12,200 bases of DNA, from NCBI GenBank assembly GCA_937859855.1, contig CALMAR010000509.1, forward strand, positions 1-12,200, written 5' to 3'. Source of the stretch: an uncultured Kineosporia sp. (GTDB lineage: Bacteria; Actinomycetota; Actinomycetes; Actinomycetales; Kineosporiaceae). Every line of letters starts with the position of its first letter. Position 1 is the first letter of the stretch. The notes beneath the pieces were generated by a model that saw only the letters and a list, made by a program, of their open reading frames with translations, ran no database searches and was not told the origin of the DNA. The translations under genes and the position numbers were made by a program. Below are positions 1 through 7,441 of this stretch, piece after piece.

Positions 1-1740
1 GGCCAGCTTGGCGCCGGTGGTCTGGGCCAGCCGGAGCGCCGCGGTCAGCGCTCCGGGGGACTCGGCCAGCCGGACCCCGGCCAGGATCACCGATCCAGGC
101 TCGCTCAAGGCGGCTTCGGCCTCGGCGCCGCCGAGCGCGTGCGCCGCCAGCCCCGGCCCGGCCTGGATCAGCGAGCCGGAAAGTTTGATCAGTCCCCGGC
201 TGGCGAACGGCGCGACCGAATGCACGTGCGTGCGGCCGGCCATCACCGCTTTGCGCAGCCGGAGGAAGATGATCGGCGACTCCTCCTCGGCCTCGAACCC
301 GGCCAGCAGCACGGTGGGCGCGGCTTCCAGCTCGGCGTAGGTCACTCCCAGTCCCGCCCCGGCCACCTGATGAGCGAGGAACGCCTCCTCCTCCGCCGAG
401 TGCGGCCGGGCCCGGAAGTCGATGTCATTGGTGGCGAGCACCACCCGGGCGAACTTGGCATAGGCGTAGGCATCTTCGACCGTGAGCCGGCCGCCCGTCA
501 GCACCGCAGCCCCGCCGGCCGCCTTGGCCGCCAGCAGCCCGGCCGCAGCGGCGTCCATCGCCATCGGCCAGGACACCGGCTCCAGCTCACCGGTCTCCGC
601 ATCCCGCAGCAGCGGCTGGTCGAGCCGGTCGGGCTGGGACGACCAGGTGAACGCCCAGCGCCCCTTGTCGCAGTTCCACTCCTCGTTCACCACCGGGTCG
701 TCAGCGGCCAGCCGGCGCAGGATGGTGCCCCGGCGGTGGTCGGTGCGCAGCGCGCAGCCGGAGGCGCAGGGCTCGCACGCGCTGGGGGTCGACACGAGGT
801 CGAACGGCCGGGACCGGAACCGGTAGGCGGCGCCGGTCAGGGCCCCGACCGGGCAGATCTGGACGGTGTTGCCGGAGAAGTAGCTGGCGAACGGCTGGCC
901 GGACTCGTCCAGCATGGACTCGCCGGGGGGGGGGGGGGGGTTTGGGGGGGGGGGGGGGCGGTGGGCCCGGGTGGGGGCCCCGCCGGCGGGGCCCGGGGAC
1001 TCGTCGGTTATCGCGCCCGGCAGGGTGGATTCGGGGGTGGGCTCAAGGGTTTCGGGGGTAGCCACCGCATCATGGCCGTGCAGGTCGACGTGGAAGTCCA
1101 GCACCCCGGCCGAGAACGTGCCGATCTGCTGGTGAGCGCCGCGCATCTGCAGATCTATGAACGGATCGCCGGCGATCTCCTTGGAGAACCGGGTGCAGCG
1201 CTGGCAGAGCACGCAGCGCTCCCGGTCCAGCAGCACCTGGGTGGAGATCCGGATCGGCTTGGGGAAGGTGCGCTTGGTCTCGGTGAAGCGGCTGGTGGCC
1301 CGGCCGTTGGACATCGCCTGGTTTTGCAGCGGGCACTCTCCGCCCTTGTCGCAGACCGGGCAGTCCAGCGGATGGTTGATCAGCAACAGCTCCATCACTC
1401 CGCGCTGGGCCTTGTCGGCCACGCCGGAGGTGAGCTGGGTCGCCACCACCATGCCCTTGCTGACCTCGAGGGTGCAGGCCGCCTGCGGCTTGGGCATCGG
1501 CCGCAGGCTGCCGTCCGGACCCGGAGTGGCCACCTCGACCAGGCACTGCCGGCAGGCTCCGGCCGGAGCCAGCAGCGGGTGGTCGCAGAACCGGGGAATG
1601 GCGATCCCGATGACTTCAGCTGCCCGGATCACCAGGGTGCCCTTGGGCACGCTGACGTCGATTCCGTCGATGGTCAGGGTGATCAGCTCCGGCGGAGGCG
1701 CATCGGTGGGCCCGGCCGGCGGGTTCGCGGTGACGGTCAT
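1..1740 (-). CDS. nuoG: NADH-quinone oxidoreductase subunit G (3' end beyond window)
   Basis: This is the large iron-sulfur subunit of the peripheral arm of complex I, which passes electrons from NuoF/E towards NuoB. The frame opens at ATG 1738-1740 and reads without a stop to position 1, giving 580 residues of an expected ~800. Cysteine ligands are visible in order: [2Fe-2S] C52, C63, C66, C89; cluster N5 H123, C127, C130, C136; cluster N4 C176, C179, C182 and C296; extra cluster N7 C322, C325, C329, C357. The molybdopterin-oxidoreductase-like part then begins. The start overlaps the nuoF stop by one base (TGATG), with a GGAG about 10 nt upstream. The odd feature is that C182 and C296 are separated by 113 residues, against about 43 in homologues I remember, because of an in-frame insertion at residues 211-281. 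That insertion contains [11 protein letters not shown] encoded by two long poly-G/C runs. The gene identity is secure. Whether the insertion is real is uncertain. Confidence 0.95.
   Translation of the reverse strand, partial: MTVTANPPAGPTDAPPPELITLTIDGIDVSVPKGTLVIRAAEVIGIAIPRFCDHPLLAPAGACRQCLVEVATPGPDGSLRPMPKPQAACTLEVSKGMVVATQLTSGVADKAQRGVMELLLINHPLDCPVCDKGGECPLQNQAMSNGRATSRFTETKRTFPKPIRISTQVLLDRERCVLCQRCTRFSKEIAGDPFIDLQMRGAHQQIGTFSAGVLDFHVDLHGHDAVATPETLEPTPESTLPGAITDESPGPAGGAPTRAHRPPPPPNPPPPPGESMLDESGQPFASYFSGNTVQICPVGALTGAAYRFRSRPFDLVSTPSACEPCASGCALRTDHRRGTILRRLAADDPVVNEEWNCDKGRWAFTWSSQPDRLDQPLLRDAETGELEPVSWPMAMDAAAAGLLAAKAAGGAAVLTGGRLTVEDAYAYAKFARVVLATNDIDFRARPHSAEEEAFLAHQVAGAGLGVTYAELEAAPTVLLAGFEAEEESPIIFLRLRKAVMAGRTHVHSVAPFASRGLIKLSGSLIQAGPGLAAHALGGAEAEAALSEPGSVILAGVRLAESPGALTAALRLAQTTGAKLA
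898..1110 (-). other. In-frame proline-rich insertion in NuoG
   Basis: This stretch encodes NuoG residues 211-281, between the conserved block ending QQIGTFS and the block beginning [10 protein letters not shown]. Homologues I recall have only about four residues here. The first part ([17 protein letters not shown] and following) uses mixed codons. The end is low complexity: an Ala/Gly/Pro segment followed by 11 residues that are all proline except one asparagine (262-272). The frame is kept on both sides. It could be a genuine disordered loop, or a loop partly overwritten by bad base calls. Confidence 0.7.
925..958. repeat. Double poly-G tract (16 G, TTT, 15 G)
   Basis: On the plus strand there are 16 consecutive G (925-940), three T (941-943) and 15 consecutive G (944-958), inside nuoG. 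Such runs are rare even in GC-rich coding DNA. They are typical either of slippage-prone homopolymers or of two-colour sequencing artefacts. The total length keeps the nuoG frame open. Confidence 0.95.
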
Positions 1741-3071
1741 CAGGCTGTCGCTCCGGCGAAGAGAGTGGATGCGACCGGGTCGAACGGGCAGCCGCCCTCG
1801 GTCAGGTGGCGTACGTACTCGCCCCGGAAGAACTCGATGGACGACGAGATCGGGCTGGTGGCGCCGTCGCCCAGAGCGCAGAACGAACGGCCGAGGATGT
1901 TGTCGCAGATGTCCAGCAGCTTGTCCAAATCGGCTTCGGTGCCGTCGCCGTTCTCCAGCCGATGCAACATCTGCACCAGCCAGTAGGTGCCCTCCCGGCA
2001 CGGGGTGCACTTGCCGCACGACTCGTGCGCGTAGAACTCGGTCCAGCGCAGCACCGCCCGGACCACACAGGTGGTGTCGTCGAAGCACTGCAGCGCGCGG
2101 GTGCCCAGCTGCGAGCCGGCCGCCATCACCGAATCGAAGTCCAGCGGGACGTCGAGGTGCGCCTCGGTGAACAGCGGGGTGGATGAGCCGCCCGGGGTCC
2201 AGAACTTGAGCTGGTGGCCTTGCCTGATCCCGCCGGCCATGTCCAGCAGTTCGCGCAGGGTGATTCCCAGCGGGGCCTCGTACTGGCCCGGCCGGCGCAC
2301 GTGCCCCGACAACGAGAACAGGCCGAAGCCAGCGCTTTTCGGCGTCCCCAGACCCGCGAACCAGGCGGCGCCGTGCGCCCCGATCGCGGGCCCGCTGGCG
2401 AGCGACTCGCCGTTGTGCACCCCGGGGGGGGGGGCGTACCGGCCGGCCACGGCCGGGAACGGCGGCTTGAGCCGGGGCTGACCGCGTCGCCCTTCCAGGG
2501 AGTCCAGCAGCGCGGTCTCCTCGCCGCAGATGTAGGCGCCCGCCCCGGCGTGCACCACGATGTCGACACCTTTACCGGACCCCAGGATGTCCTCGCCCAC
2601 GAAACCGGCCGCCCGGGCCTCCTCGACCGCTGCCAGCAGCCGCCGGTAGACGTGCACGACCTCGCCGCGCAGGTAGATGAAGGCCCGCTCGGCCCCGATA
2701 GCCAGGCAGGTGATCACGATGCCCTCGATCAGGTACTGCGGAGTGGCCATCATCAGCGGCACGTCCTTGCAGGTGCCCGGCTCGGACTCGTCCGCGTTGA
2801 CGACCAGGTAGCGGGGCAGCCCGTCCGGCTTGGGCAGGAAGCTCCACTTCAGCCCGGTCGGGAAACCGGCTCCGCCGCGACCGCGCAGCCCGGACTCCTT
2901 GACCATGGTGATCAGATCGGCCGGGGCGATGTCGAGCGCGGCGCGCAGCGCACCGTAGCCACCGTTGCGTTCGTACGTGGCCATGGTCCAGGACTCGGGG
3001 TCATCCCAGTTCACTGACAGCACGGGGGTCAGCACGGCCGCTGGGCGGTCCTGCTGCGGGGTCACCGTCAT
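1740..3071 (-). CDS. nuoF: NADH-quinone oxidoreductase subunit F
   Basis: NuoF is the NADH- and FMN-binding subunit at the tip of the complex I peripheral arm. It oxidises NADH and passes electrons to cluster N3. The protein is 443 residues, a normal length. Visible motifs are GRGGAGF (64-70, nucleotide/FMN loop), NADESEPGT (92-100), [12 protein letters not shown] (178-189), and the N3 [4Fe-4S] ligands C352, C355, C358 and C398. ATG at 3069-3071 is chosen because it is preceded by GAGGAG at good spacing and matches the usual N-terminus; the frame stays open far upstream through nuoE but that part is not NuoF-like. It lies 22 nt after nuoE, and its stop overlaps the nuoG start. At residues 211-222 the normally well-kept segment (recalled as LYACPTVVNNVE) reads [12 protein letters not shown], next to an 11-base G run, so local error or real divergence is possible. 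Confidence 0.96.
   Translation of the reverse strand: MTVTPQQDRPAAVLTPVLSVNWDDPESWTMATYERNGGYGALRAALDIAPADLITMVKESGLRGRGGAGFPTGLKWSFLPKPDGLPRYLVVNADESEPGTCKDVPLMMATPQYLIEGIVITCLAIGAERAFIYLRGEVVHVYRRLLAAVEEARAAGFVGEDILGSGKGVDIVVHAGAGAYICGEETALLDSLEGRRGQPRLKPPFPAVAGRYAPPPGVHNGESLASGPAIGAHGAAWFAGLGTPKSAGFGLFSLSGHVRRPGQYEAPLGITLRELLDMAGGIRQGHQLKFWTPGGSSTPLFTEAHLDVPLDFDSVMAAGSQLGTRALQCFDDTTCVVRAVLRWTEFYAHESCGKCTPCREGTYWLVQMLHRLENGDGTEADLDKLLDICDNILGRSFCALGDGATSPISSSIEFFRGEYVRHLTEGGCPFDPVASTLFAGATA
2424..2434. repeat. 11-base poly-G run in nuoF
   Basis: Eleven consecutive G on the plus strand, preceded by CCC. It encodes the Pro-Pro-Pro replacement in the conserved segment of NuoF around residues 213-216. 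Confidence 0.9.
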
Positions 3072-3093
3072 CTCCGTCTCCTCAGTGCCGTTG

Positions 3094-4023
3094 TCATTCG
3101 GTGCCGCTGGTGGCGCCGGTGCCGGTTCCCGAATCGCCCTCGCCGTTAGTGGCGTCGCCGGGTGGCTTACCCGCGACCGTGCCGCCGCGATCAGAACCGG
3201 GGGAGACGACGGGCGCGTCCGAGCCGCTCGAAGCGGCCCCCTGGGCGACCACATCCTCGGCGGCCGAGCGGGTGTCGGCGGACGTCGTCCGCTCCCCCTC
3301 ACCGGGGCTGCGGCTGGACGTCTGGCCCTGGTCGCCGTCCTGGTTCGGCTGGTCCGGCTGGTCCGGCTCGCGACCCGGCGCCTGCCAGCCCATCTGCTGC
3401 GCCAACACCGTGCCGCGCTGAGTTGGAGTACCCGCCCCGACTCCCTCGTTGGCCCGGCCATCGCCGAAGCCGGCCAGTACGTGGGACACCTCCTTGAAGG
3501 TGGCCACCGTGTTGGCGCCCCGGGTGGGGCTGACCGGCTGGCCGGCCTGGATCCGGTCACACACCGCCCGGGCGGACGCCGGAGTCTGGTTGTCGAAGAA
3601 CTCCCAGTTGACCATCATCACGGGGGCGTAGTCGCAGGCGGCGTTGCATTCGATCTTCTCCAGAGTGATCCGGCCATCTGGGGTGGTCTCGTCGTGACCG
3701 ACGCCCAGGTGCTCCTCCAGCGAGTCGAAGATCGCGTCGCCACCCATCACCGCGCAGAGCGTGTTGATGCACACTCCGACCGTGTACTCACCGTTCGGGT
3801 GCCGCTTGTACTGGGTGTAGAACGTGGCGACAGCCGACACCTCGGCGGTGGACAGATCGAGAAGATCGGCGCAGAACGCGATCCCGTCCGGGCTGACATA
3901 GCCCTCCTCGCTCTGCACCAGATGCAGCATCGGCAGCAGAGCCGAGCGCGGCACCGGATACCGGGCGATGATCTGGTTCGCCTCCGCGGTGAGCCGCTCC
4001 AGGGCCGCAGCAGCCAGGCTCAT
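3094..4023 (-). CDS. nuoE: NADH-quinone oxidoreductase subunit E
   Basis: NuoE is the thioredoxin-fold [2Fe-2S] subunit that pairs with NuoF and carries cluster N1a. Of 309 residues, about 1-165 form the conserved domain, with ligands C85, C90, C126 and C130 in the expected C-x4-C and C-x3-C pattern. Residues around 203-214 ([12 protein letters not shown]) match the conserved linker seen in actinobacterial NuoE. From about residue 217 the protein becomes a ~90-residue hydrophilic tail rich in Gly, Ser, Asp, Thr and Gln with few hydrophobics, predicted disordered. The ATG overlaps the nuoD stop as ATGA (4-nt overlap), with GGGAGGGG about 7 nt upstream. The tail is longer than the E. coli protein (about 166 aa), but tails are common in actinobacteria. 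Confidence 0.95.
   Translation of the reverse strand: MSLAAAALERLTAEANQIIARYPVPRSALLPMLHLVQSEEGYVSPDGIAFCADLLDLSTAEVSAVATFYTQYKRHPNGEYTVGVCINTLCAVMGGDAIFDSLEEHLGVGHDETTPDGRITLEKIECNAACDYAPVMMVNWEFFDNQTPASARAVCDRIQAGQPVSPTRGANTVATFKEVSHVLAGFGDGRANEGVGAGTPTQRGTVLAQQMGWQAPGREPDQPDQPNQDGDQGQTSSRSPGEGERTTSADTRSAAEDVVAQGAASSGSDAPVVSPGSDRGGTVAGKPPGDATNGEGDSGTGTGATSGTE
3341..3367. repeat. Three tandem 9-bp units in nuoE tail
   Basis: The units TGGTTCGGC, TGGTCCGGC and TGGTCCGGC follow one another on the plus strand. They encode the DQP/DQP/NQ repeat in the low-complexity tail of NuoE. Being 9-bp units, changes in copy number keep the frame. Confidence 0.85.
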
Positions 4024-5357
4024 CGGTCAACCCCTCCCAGGACCGGATCGATGGACGCGACCGCCACGATCACGTCGGCGATCTGGCCGCCTTCGCACAT
4101 GGCCCCAACCGCCTGCAGATTCACGAACGACGGGTCGCGGAAGTGGGCCCGGTACGGACGGGTTCCGCCGTCCGAAACCAGATGCACAGCCAGCTCGCCG
4201 CGGGGCGACTCGACCGAGGAGTACACCTGCCCCGGCGGCACCCGGAAGCCCTCGGTGACCAGCTTGAAGTGATGGATCAGGGACTCCATCGAGGTGCCCA
4301 TGATCTCGCGGATGTGGTCGAGGCTGTTGCCCATCCCGTCGCCGCCGATCGCCAGCTGGGCCGGCCAGGCGATCTTCTTGTCCCCGATCATCACCGGGCC
4401 CGGGCCCATCGCCTGCAAGCGGTCCAGGCACTGCTCGACGATCTTCAGCGACTCGTACATCTCGTTGATCCGGATCCGCAGCCGGCCGTAGGCGTCGCAG
4501 GTGTCCCAGGTCTGGACCTCGAAGTCGTAGGTCTCGTAACCGCAGTACGGCTGGGACTTGCGCAGGTCGTGCGGCAGCCCGGTCGAGCGCAGTACCGGAC
4601 CGGTCATACCCAGTGCCAGGCAGCCGGTCAGGTCGAGGTAGCCGACGCCGACCAGCCGGGCCTTCACCAGCGGGTTCTCGTTGGACAGCTTCTCGATGTC
4701 GGCAAAACCCTTGCGCAGCAACGGAATCGCTTCGCGGATGCTGTCGATCGCACCCGGCGGCAGGTCCTGCGCCAGACCACCCGGCCGGATGAAGGCATGG
4801 TTCATCCGCAGACCCGTGATCATCTCCAGCAGGCTGAGCATCCGCTCACGCTCCCGGAACCCGATCGTCATCACGGTCAGCGCGCCGATCTCCATGCCGC
4901 CGGTGGCCAGCGCCACGATGTGCGAGGCGGCCCGGTTCAGCTCCATCAGCAGCACCCGGATCACCGTGGCCCGATCCGGCACCTCGTCGGTGATGCCGAG
5001 CAGCTTTTCCACCCCGAGGCAGTAGGCCGCCTCCTGGTAGAGCGGGCTCAGATAGTCCATCCGGGTGCAGAAGGTCACGCCCTGGGTCCAGGAGCGGAAC
5101 TCCATGTTCTTCTCGATGCCGGTATGCAGGTAGCCGATCCCGCAGCGGGCCTCGGTCACCGTCTCGCCGTCGATCTCCAGGATCAGCCGCAGCACGCCGT
5201 GGGTCGATGGGTGCTGCGGCCCCATGTTGACCACGATTCGCTCTTCGCCCAGGCTCGCGGTCTCCTCGGCGATGTCGGCCCAGTCCCCGCCGGACGCGGT
5301 GAAGACCCGGCCCTGCGCCGGTTCGCCGGTCTCGGCGTCGATGGTCGTCTCCGTCAT
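4020..5357 (-). CDS. nuoD: NADH-quinone oxidoreductase subunit D
   Basis: NuoD is the 49-kDa-type subunit that forms the quinone-reduction pocket of complex I together with NuoB. Its 445 residues are standard. The signature GPQHPSTHG is at 46-54 and [12 protein letters not shown] at 75-86. H53 and Y102 (in RMDYL) correspond in sequence and spacing (49 residues) to the Thermus Nqo4 His38/Tyr87 pair that contacts the quinone headgroup. The C-terminus keeps the conserved DPVLGGVDR ending. ATG 5355-5357 is preceded by a GAGGGTGA-type ribosome site. It lies 52 nt downstream of nuoC and overlaps nuoE by 4 nt. I see no missing key residues. Confidence 0.97.
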   Translation of the reverse strand: MTETTIDAETGEPAQGRVFTASGGDWADIAEETASLGEERIVVNMGPQHPSTHGVLRLILEIDGETVTEARCGIGYLHTGIEKNMEFRSWTQGVTFCTRMDYLSPLYQEAAYCLGVEKLLGITDEVPDRATVIRVLLMELNRAASHIVALATGGMEIGALTVMTIGFRERERMLSLLEMITGLRMNHAFIRPGGLAQDLPPGAIDSIREAIPLLRKGFADIEKLSNENPLVKARLVGVGYLDLTGCLALGMTGPVLRSTGLPHDLRKSQPYCGYETYDFEVQTWDTCDAYGRLRIRINEMYESLKIVEQCLDRLQAMGPGPVMIGDKKIAWPAQLAIGGDGMGNSLDHIREIMGTSMESLIHHFKLVTEGFRVPPGQVYSSVESPRGELAVHLVSDGGTRPYRAHFRDPSFVNLQAVGAMCEGGQIADVIVAVASIDPVLGGVDR

Positions 5358-5409
5358 CCGAGGTCACCCTCGCTTCCGGCGTCAGTGGCCGGGTGTGCGC
5401 ATTTCGAGG

Positions 5410-6222
5410 TCACGCGTAACTCCTTCGCGTGTCGGGCGGCGGAATCGTCGCACCCTTGTACTCCACCGGGATGCCCCCCAGCGGATAGTCCTTGCGCTGG
5501 GGGTGACCGGGCCAGTCGTCCGGCATCTCGATCCGGGTCAGCGCAGGGTGACCGTCGAAGATGATCCCGAAGAAGTCCCAGGTCTCCCGTTCGTGCCAGT
5601 CGGCGCTGGGGTAGACCTCGACCACGGACGGAATGTGCCGATCGGAATCGGCGGTGGTGACCTCGAGCCGGAGGCGGCGGTTGTGGGTCACCGACAGCAG
5701 GTGGTAGACGGCGCGCAGCTCGCGCCCCTCGTCCTCCGGGAAATGCACCCCGCTGACTCCGGAGAACATCTCGAAGCGCAGGTCCGGCTGATCGCGCAGC
5801 TGCCGGCAGACCTCGACGATGTGCTCCTTGCGGATCACGAAGGTGAGCTCGTCCCGGTCGGCGATGGTGGCCTCGATGGCCACCGCCGGATCCACTCCGG
5901 CGTCGCGCAGGCCGCCGATCAGCAGGTCGGCGATCTCGTCGAAGTAGCCGCCGTAGGGCCGGGCGCTGGGGGGTGGCATGGCAATGCTGCGAACCAGGCC
6001 GTCGTAGCCGGAGGTGTCGCCGCTGCCACGCACGCCGAACATGCCGTGCCGGACGGTGACGACGTCCGCCTGAGGCGCGGTGGTGGCCGGCATCGACTCC
6101 TCGGCCGCGGCCGCGCCTTCGGGGGTGCGCACGTCCGGCGCCTGGACCGGAGGTGCATCGACGATTCCAGCCGCGACGTCTCCTGGCCCGTCCTTCGAGC
6201 CGGCCGCGGTCGATTCACTCAT
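5410..6222 (-). CDS. nuoC: NADH-quinone oxidoreductase subunit C
   Basis: NuoC is the 30-kDa-type subunit of the peripheral arm, which packs against NuoD and NuoB. It has 270 residues. The conserved domain runs from about residue 92 to the end and contains the family signature around [10 protein letters not shown] (211-220) and the [16 protein letters not shown] segment (235-250). The first ~65 residues are an Ala/Pro/Gly-rich extension without obvious structure, as seen in other actinobacterial NuoC proteins. The ATG overlaps the nuoB stop as ATGA, which suggests translational coupling; AAGGG lies about 10 nt upstream. Confidence 0.96.
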   Translation of the reverse strand: MSESTAAGSKDGPGDVAAGIVDAPPVQAPDVRTPEGAAAAEESMPATTAPQADVVTVRHGMFGVRGSGDTSGYDGLVRSIAMPPPSARPYGGYFDEIADLLIGGLRDAGVDPAVAIEATIADRDELTFVIRKEHIVEVCRQLRDQPDLRFEMFSGVSGVHFPEDEGRELRAVYHLLSVTHNRRLRLEVTTADSDRHIPSVVEVYPSADWHERETWDFFGIIFDGHPALTRIEMPDDWPGHPQRKDYPLGGIPVEYKGATIPPPDTRRSYA

Positions 6223-6773
6223 GCCAGCAGGCCCTTCATCTCCGACGTCGGAGTGGCGGCCAGCGCGGCCTGCTCAGCGGCCTGGACGGCGCGAGTCCGG
6301 TTGACCCCCAGCGGCATGTCCAGGATCTGTGCGTGCAGTTCGAGGATGGCGTTGATCAGCATCTCGGGCCGAGGCGGGCAACCGGGCAGATAGATGTCGA
6401 CCGGGACGACGTGGTCGACGCCCTGCACGATCGCGTAGTTGTTGAACATGCCGCCTGAGCTGGCGCAGACGCCCATCGAGAGCACCCACTTAGGCTCGAC
6501 CATCTGGTCATAGACCTGGCGCAGCACGGGGGCCATCTTCTGACTGACCCGCCCGGCCACGATCATCAGGTCGGCCTGGCGCGGGGAGGCCCGGAACACC
6601 TCCATGCCGAACCGGGCCAGGTCGTACTTCGGGCCACCGGTCGACATCATTTCGATGGCGCAGCAGGCCAGGCCGAAAGTGGCTGGCCAGAACGAGCTTT
6701 TCCGCATGTAGCCGGCCAGCTTCTCGACCGAGGTCAACAGGAAACCGCTCGGCAGCTTCTCTTCAATTCCCAT
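6219..6773 (-). CDS. nuoB: NADH-quinone oxidoreductase subunit B
   Basis: NuoB is the PSST-type subunit carrying terminal cluster N2, which delivers electrons to quinone at the NuoB/NuoD interface. It has 184 residues. N2 ligands are visible as the tandem pair C37-C38, C103 and C132, in the expected contexts ([26 protein letters not shown]). ATG 6771-6773 gives the usual [15 protein letters not shown]-terminus. The ribosome site is weak (GGGACGGG). It lies 41 nt after nuoA and overlaps nuoC by 4 nt. It is intact. Confidence 0.97.
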   Translation of the reverse strand: MGIEEKLPSGFLLTSVEKLAGYMRKSSFWPATFGLACCAIEMMSTGGPKYDLARFGMEVFRASPRQADLMIVAGRVSQKMAPVLRQVYDQMVEPKWVLSMGVCASSGGMFNNYAIVQGVDHVVPVDIYLPGCPPRPEMLINAILELHAQILDMPLGVNRTRAVQAAEQAALAATPTSEMKGLLA

Positions 6774-6788
6774 GGCCCGTCCCGTTCT

Positions 6789-6817
6789 CGCTCAGTTGCC
6801 GCTCAATGTCGCGCTCA
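6789..6817 (-). repeat. Three TGAGCG direct repeats in nuoA/nuoB junction
   Basis: On the minus strand TGAGCG occurs three times at plus-strand 6812-6817, 6800-6805 and 6789-6794, spaced 11-12 nt. The first includes the nuoA stop codon. The even spacing could be chance, since the units are short. Confidence 0.6.
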
Positions 6818-7177
6818 GTCCCACTCGAGCCCGCCCCGGCGCCAGATGTAGGCGTAGGCCACGAACACGGTCAGCACGAACAGCCCCATCTCGACCAGCG
6901 CGAAGACGCCGAGCTGGTCGAAGCCCACGGCGTAGGGCAGGAGGAACACGCTCTCGATGTCGAACACGATGAAGAGCATCGCGACCAGGTAGTACTTGAC
7001 CGGGAAGCGGCCCCCACCAGCGGCGTGCGGCGTCGGCTGGATGCCGCACTCGTAGGCCTCCAGCTTGGCCCGGTTGTAGCGCTTGGGACCGGTCAGCGAG
7101 CCAGCCACGATCGAGAACACGGCGAAGCCGCCAGCCAGGGCGATCAGGGCAAGGATCGGGACGTAGGGATTCACCAC
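6815..7177 (-). CDS. nuoA: NADH-quinone oxidoreductase subunit A
   Basis: NuoA is a small membrane subunit at the junction of the membrane and peripheral arms of complex I. It has 120 residues with three membrane segments at about 6-27, 61-83 and 90-111. The long loop between the first two holds the conserved YECG segment, whose cysteine lies near the quinone cavity in homologues. The second helix keeps the FDIE acidic pair. The start is one of two adjacent GTG codons (7175-7177 or 7172-7174). The AAGGGGG just upstream suits the second slightly better by spacing, so the start is uncertain by one codon. It is the first gene of the nuo operon. Confidence 0.95.
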   Translation of the reverse strand: MVNPYVPILALIALAGGFAVFSIVAGSLTGPKRYNRAKLEAYECGIQPTPHAAGGGRFPVKYYLVAMLFIVFDIESVFLLPYAVGFDQLGVFALVEMGLFVLTVFVAYAYIWRRGGLEWD

Positions 7178-7312
7178 CGTCCCCCTTCCGGTTGGGTCTG
7201 CTCGCCAGCACCGTTCCGGACCGGGACGGCGGGCGTCATCCTATGGGCAGGGAGCGACAACTTCCGAGCAGGCTTCTCGGCCCGGTCGAGGCTCGCCATT
7301 GACGCCTTCATC

Positions 7313-7322
7313 AGGTGCACCT
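7313..7322. promoter_or_regulatory. Palindrome AGGTGCACCT, copy 1
   Basis: This is a perfect 10-bp palindrome on the nuoA side of the Rex-type site. An identical copy lies 93 bp away at 7406-7415. It is likely a dimeric-regulator half- or full-site, but the regulator is unknown. Confidence 0.55.
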
Positions 7323-7349
7323 CATCACTTGCGCTATCGCCCTCGGCAG

Positions 7350-7369
7350 CTTGTGAAGTGATTCACGAG
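7350..7369. promoter_or_regulatory. Rex-type redox operator upstream of nuoA
   Basis: The sequence CTTGTGAA-GTGA-TTCACGAG has 8-nt arms that are complementary at 7 of 8 positions. It fits the actinobacterial Rex operator pattern TGTGAA-N4-TTCACA with one mismatch in the last base. Rex is an NADH-sensing repressor of respiratory genes, and in Streptomyces the nuo operon is among the reported targets. The core also satisfies the CRP/GlxR pattern TGTGA-N6-TCACA with one mismatch. The outer AA/TT pairs favour Rex. It sits about 175 bp before the nuoA start. Confidence 0.7.
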
Positions 7370-7405
7370 GTGAGTCTACGACTGGCTCCAGCGTTCTGTT
7401 TAGCC

Positions 7406-7415
7406 AGGTGCACCT
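7406..7415. promoter_or_regulatory. Palindrome AGGTGCACCT, copy 2
   Basis: Second perfect copy, on the menG side of the Rex-type site and 27 bp downstream of the menG stop. The sequence flanking the two copies differs, so only the 10-bp core is shared. Confidence 0.55.
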
Positions 7416-7418
7416 AAC

Positions 7419-7440
7419 CTCGGCGGCGTCCGCGCCCGAG
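7419..7440 (-). terminator. Possible hairpin after menG
   Basis: CTCGGCG and CGCCCGAG form a ~7-bp GC stem with a one-base bulge and a 7-nt loop, directly after the menG stop. There is no T-run, so it may be a weak or T-less terminator, or nothing. It would decide whether menG and nuo share a transcript. Confidence 0.3.
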
Positions 7441-7441
7441 A

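Larger units (their letters stand above)
7178..7441 (-). promoter_or_regulatory. nuo operon leader and control region
   Basis: This 264-bp gap between menG and nuoA is the longest non-coding stretch in the window. It holds a Rex/CRP-type operator, two copies of a 10-bp palindrome, and a hairpin just after menG. A weak TAnnnT -10 candidate (TAGGAT, minus strand, 7238-7243) lies about 60 nt before nuoA, but I could not pair it with a convincing -35. I saw no open reading frame worth calling here. Confidence 0.65.

Noticed and set aside
139..1986. 615-residue plus-strand open frame
   Set aside because: It is antisense to nuoG and the end of nuoF, both firmly supported by cysteine motifs. Long antisense frames are expected in high-GC DNA, and its Gly/Arg/His-rich product matches no family I know.
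3072..3560. N-terminal extension of nuoF into nuoE
   Set aside because: The frame is open, but the extension is Arg/Pro/Ser-rich noise overlapping nuoE, and the ATG at 3069-3071 has a good ribosome site and the family N-terminus.
2965..4272. 435-residue plus-strand open frame
   Set aside because: It is antisense to nuoF/nuoE/nuoD, which carry all expected ligands; its composition is typical of a shadow frame.
4143..5564. 473-residue plus-strand open frame
   Set aside because: It is antisense to nuoD and the end of nuoC; it has no recognisable domain.
7299..7327. TTGACG with a downstream hexamer as a plus-strand promoter
   Set aside because: The -35 is good by chance, but the would-be -10 (TCATCA) is poor and no plus-strand gene follows.
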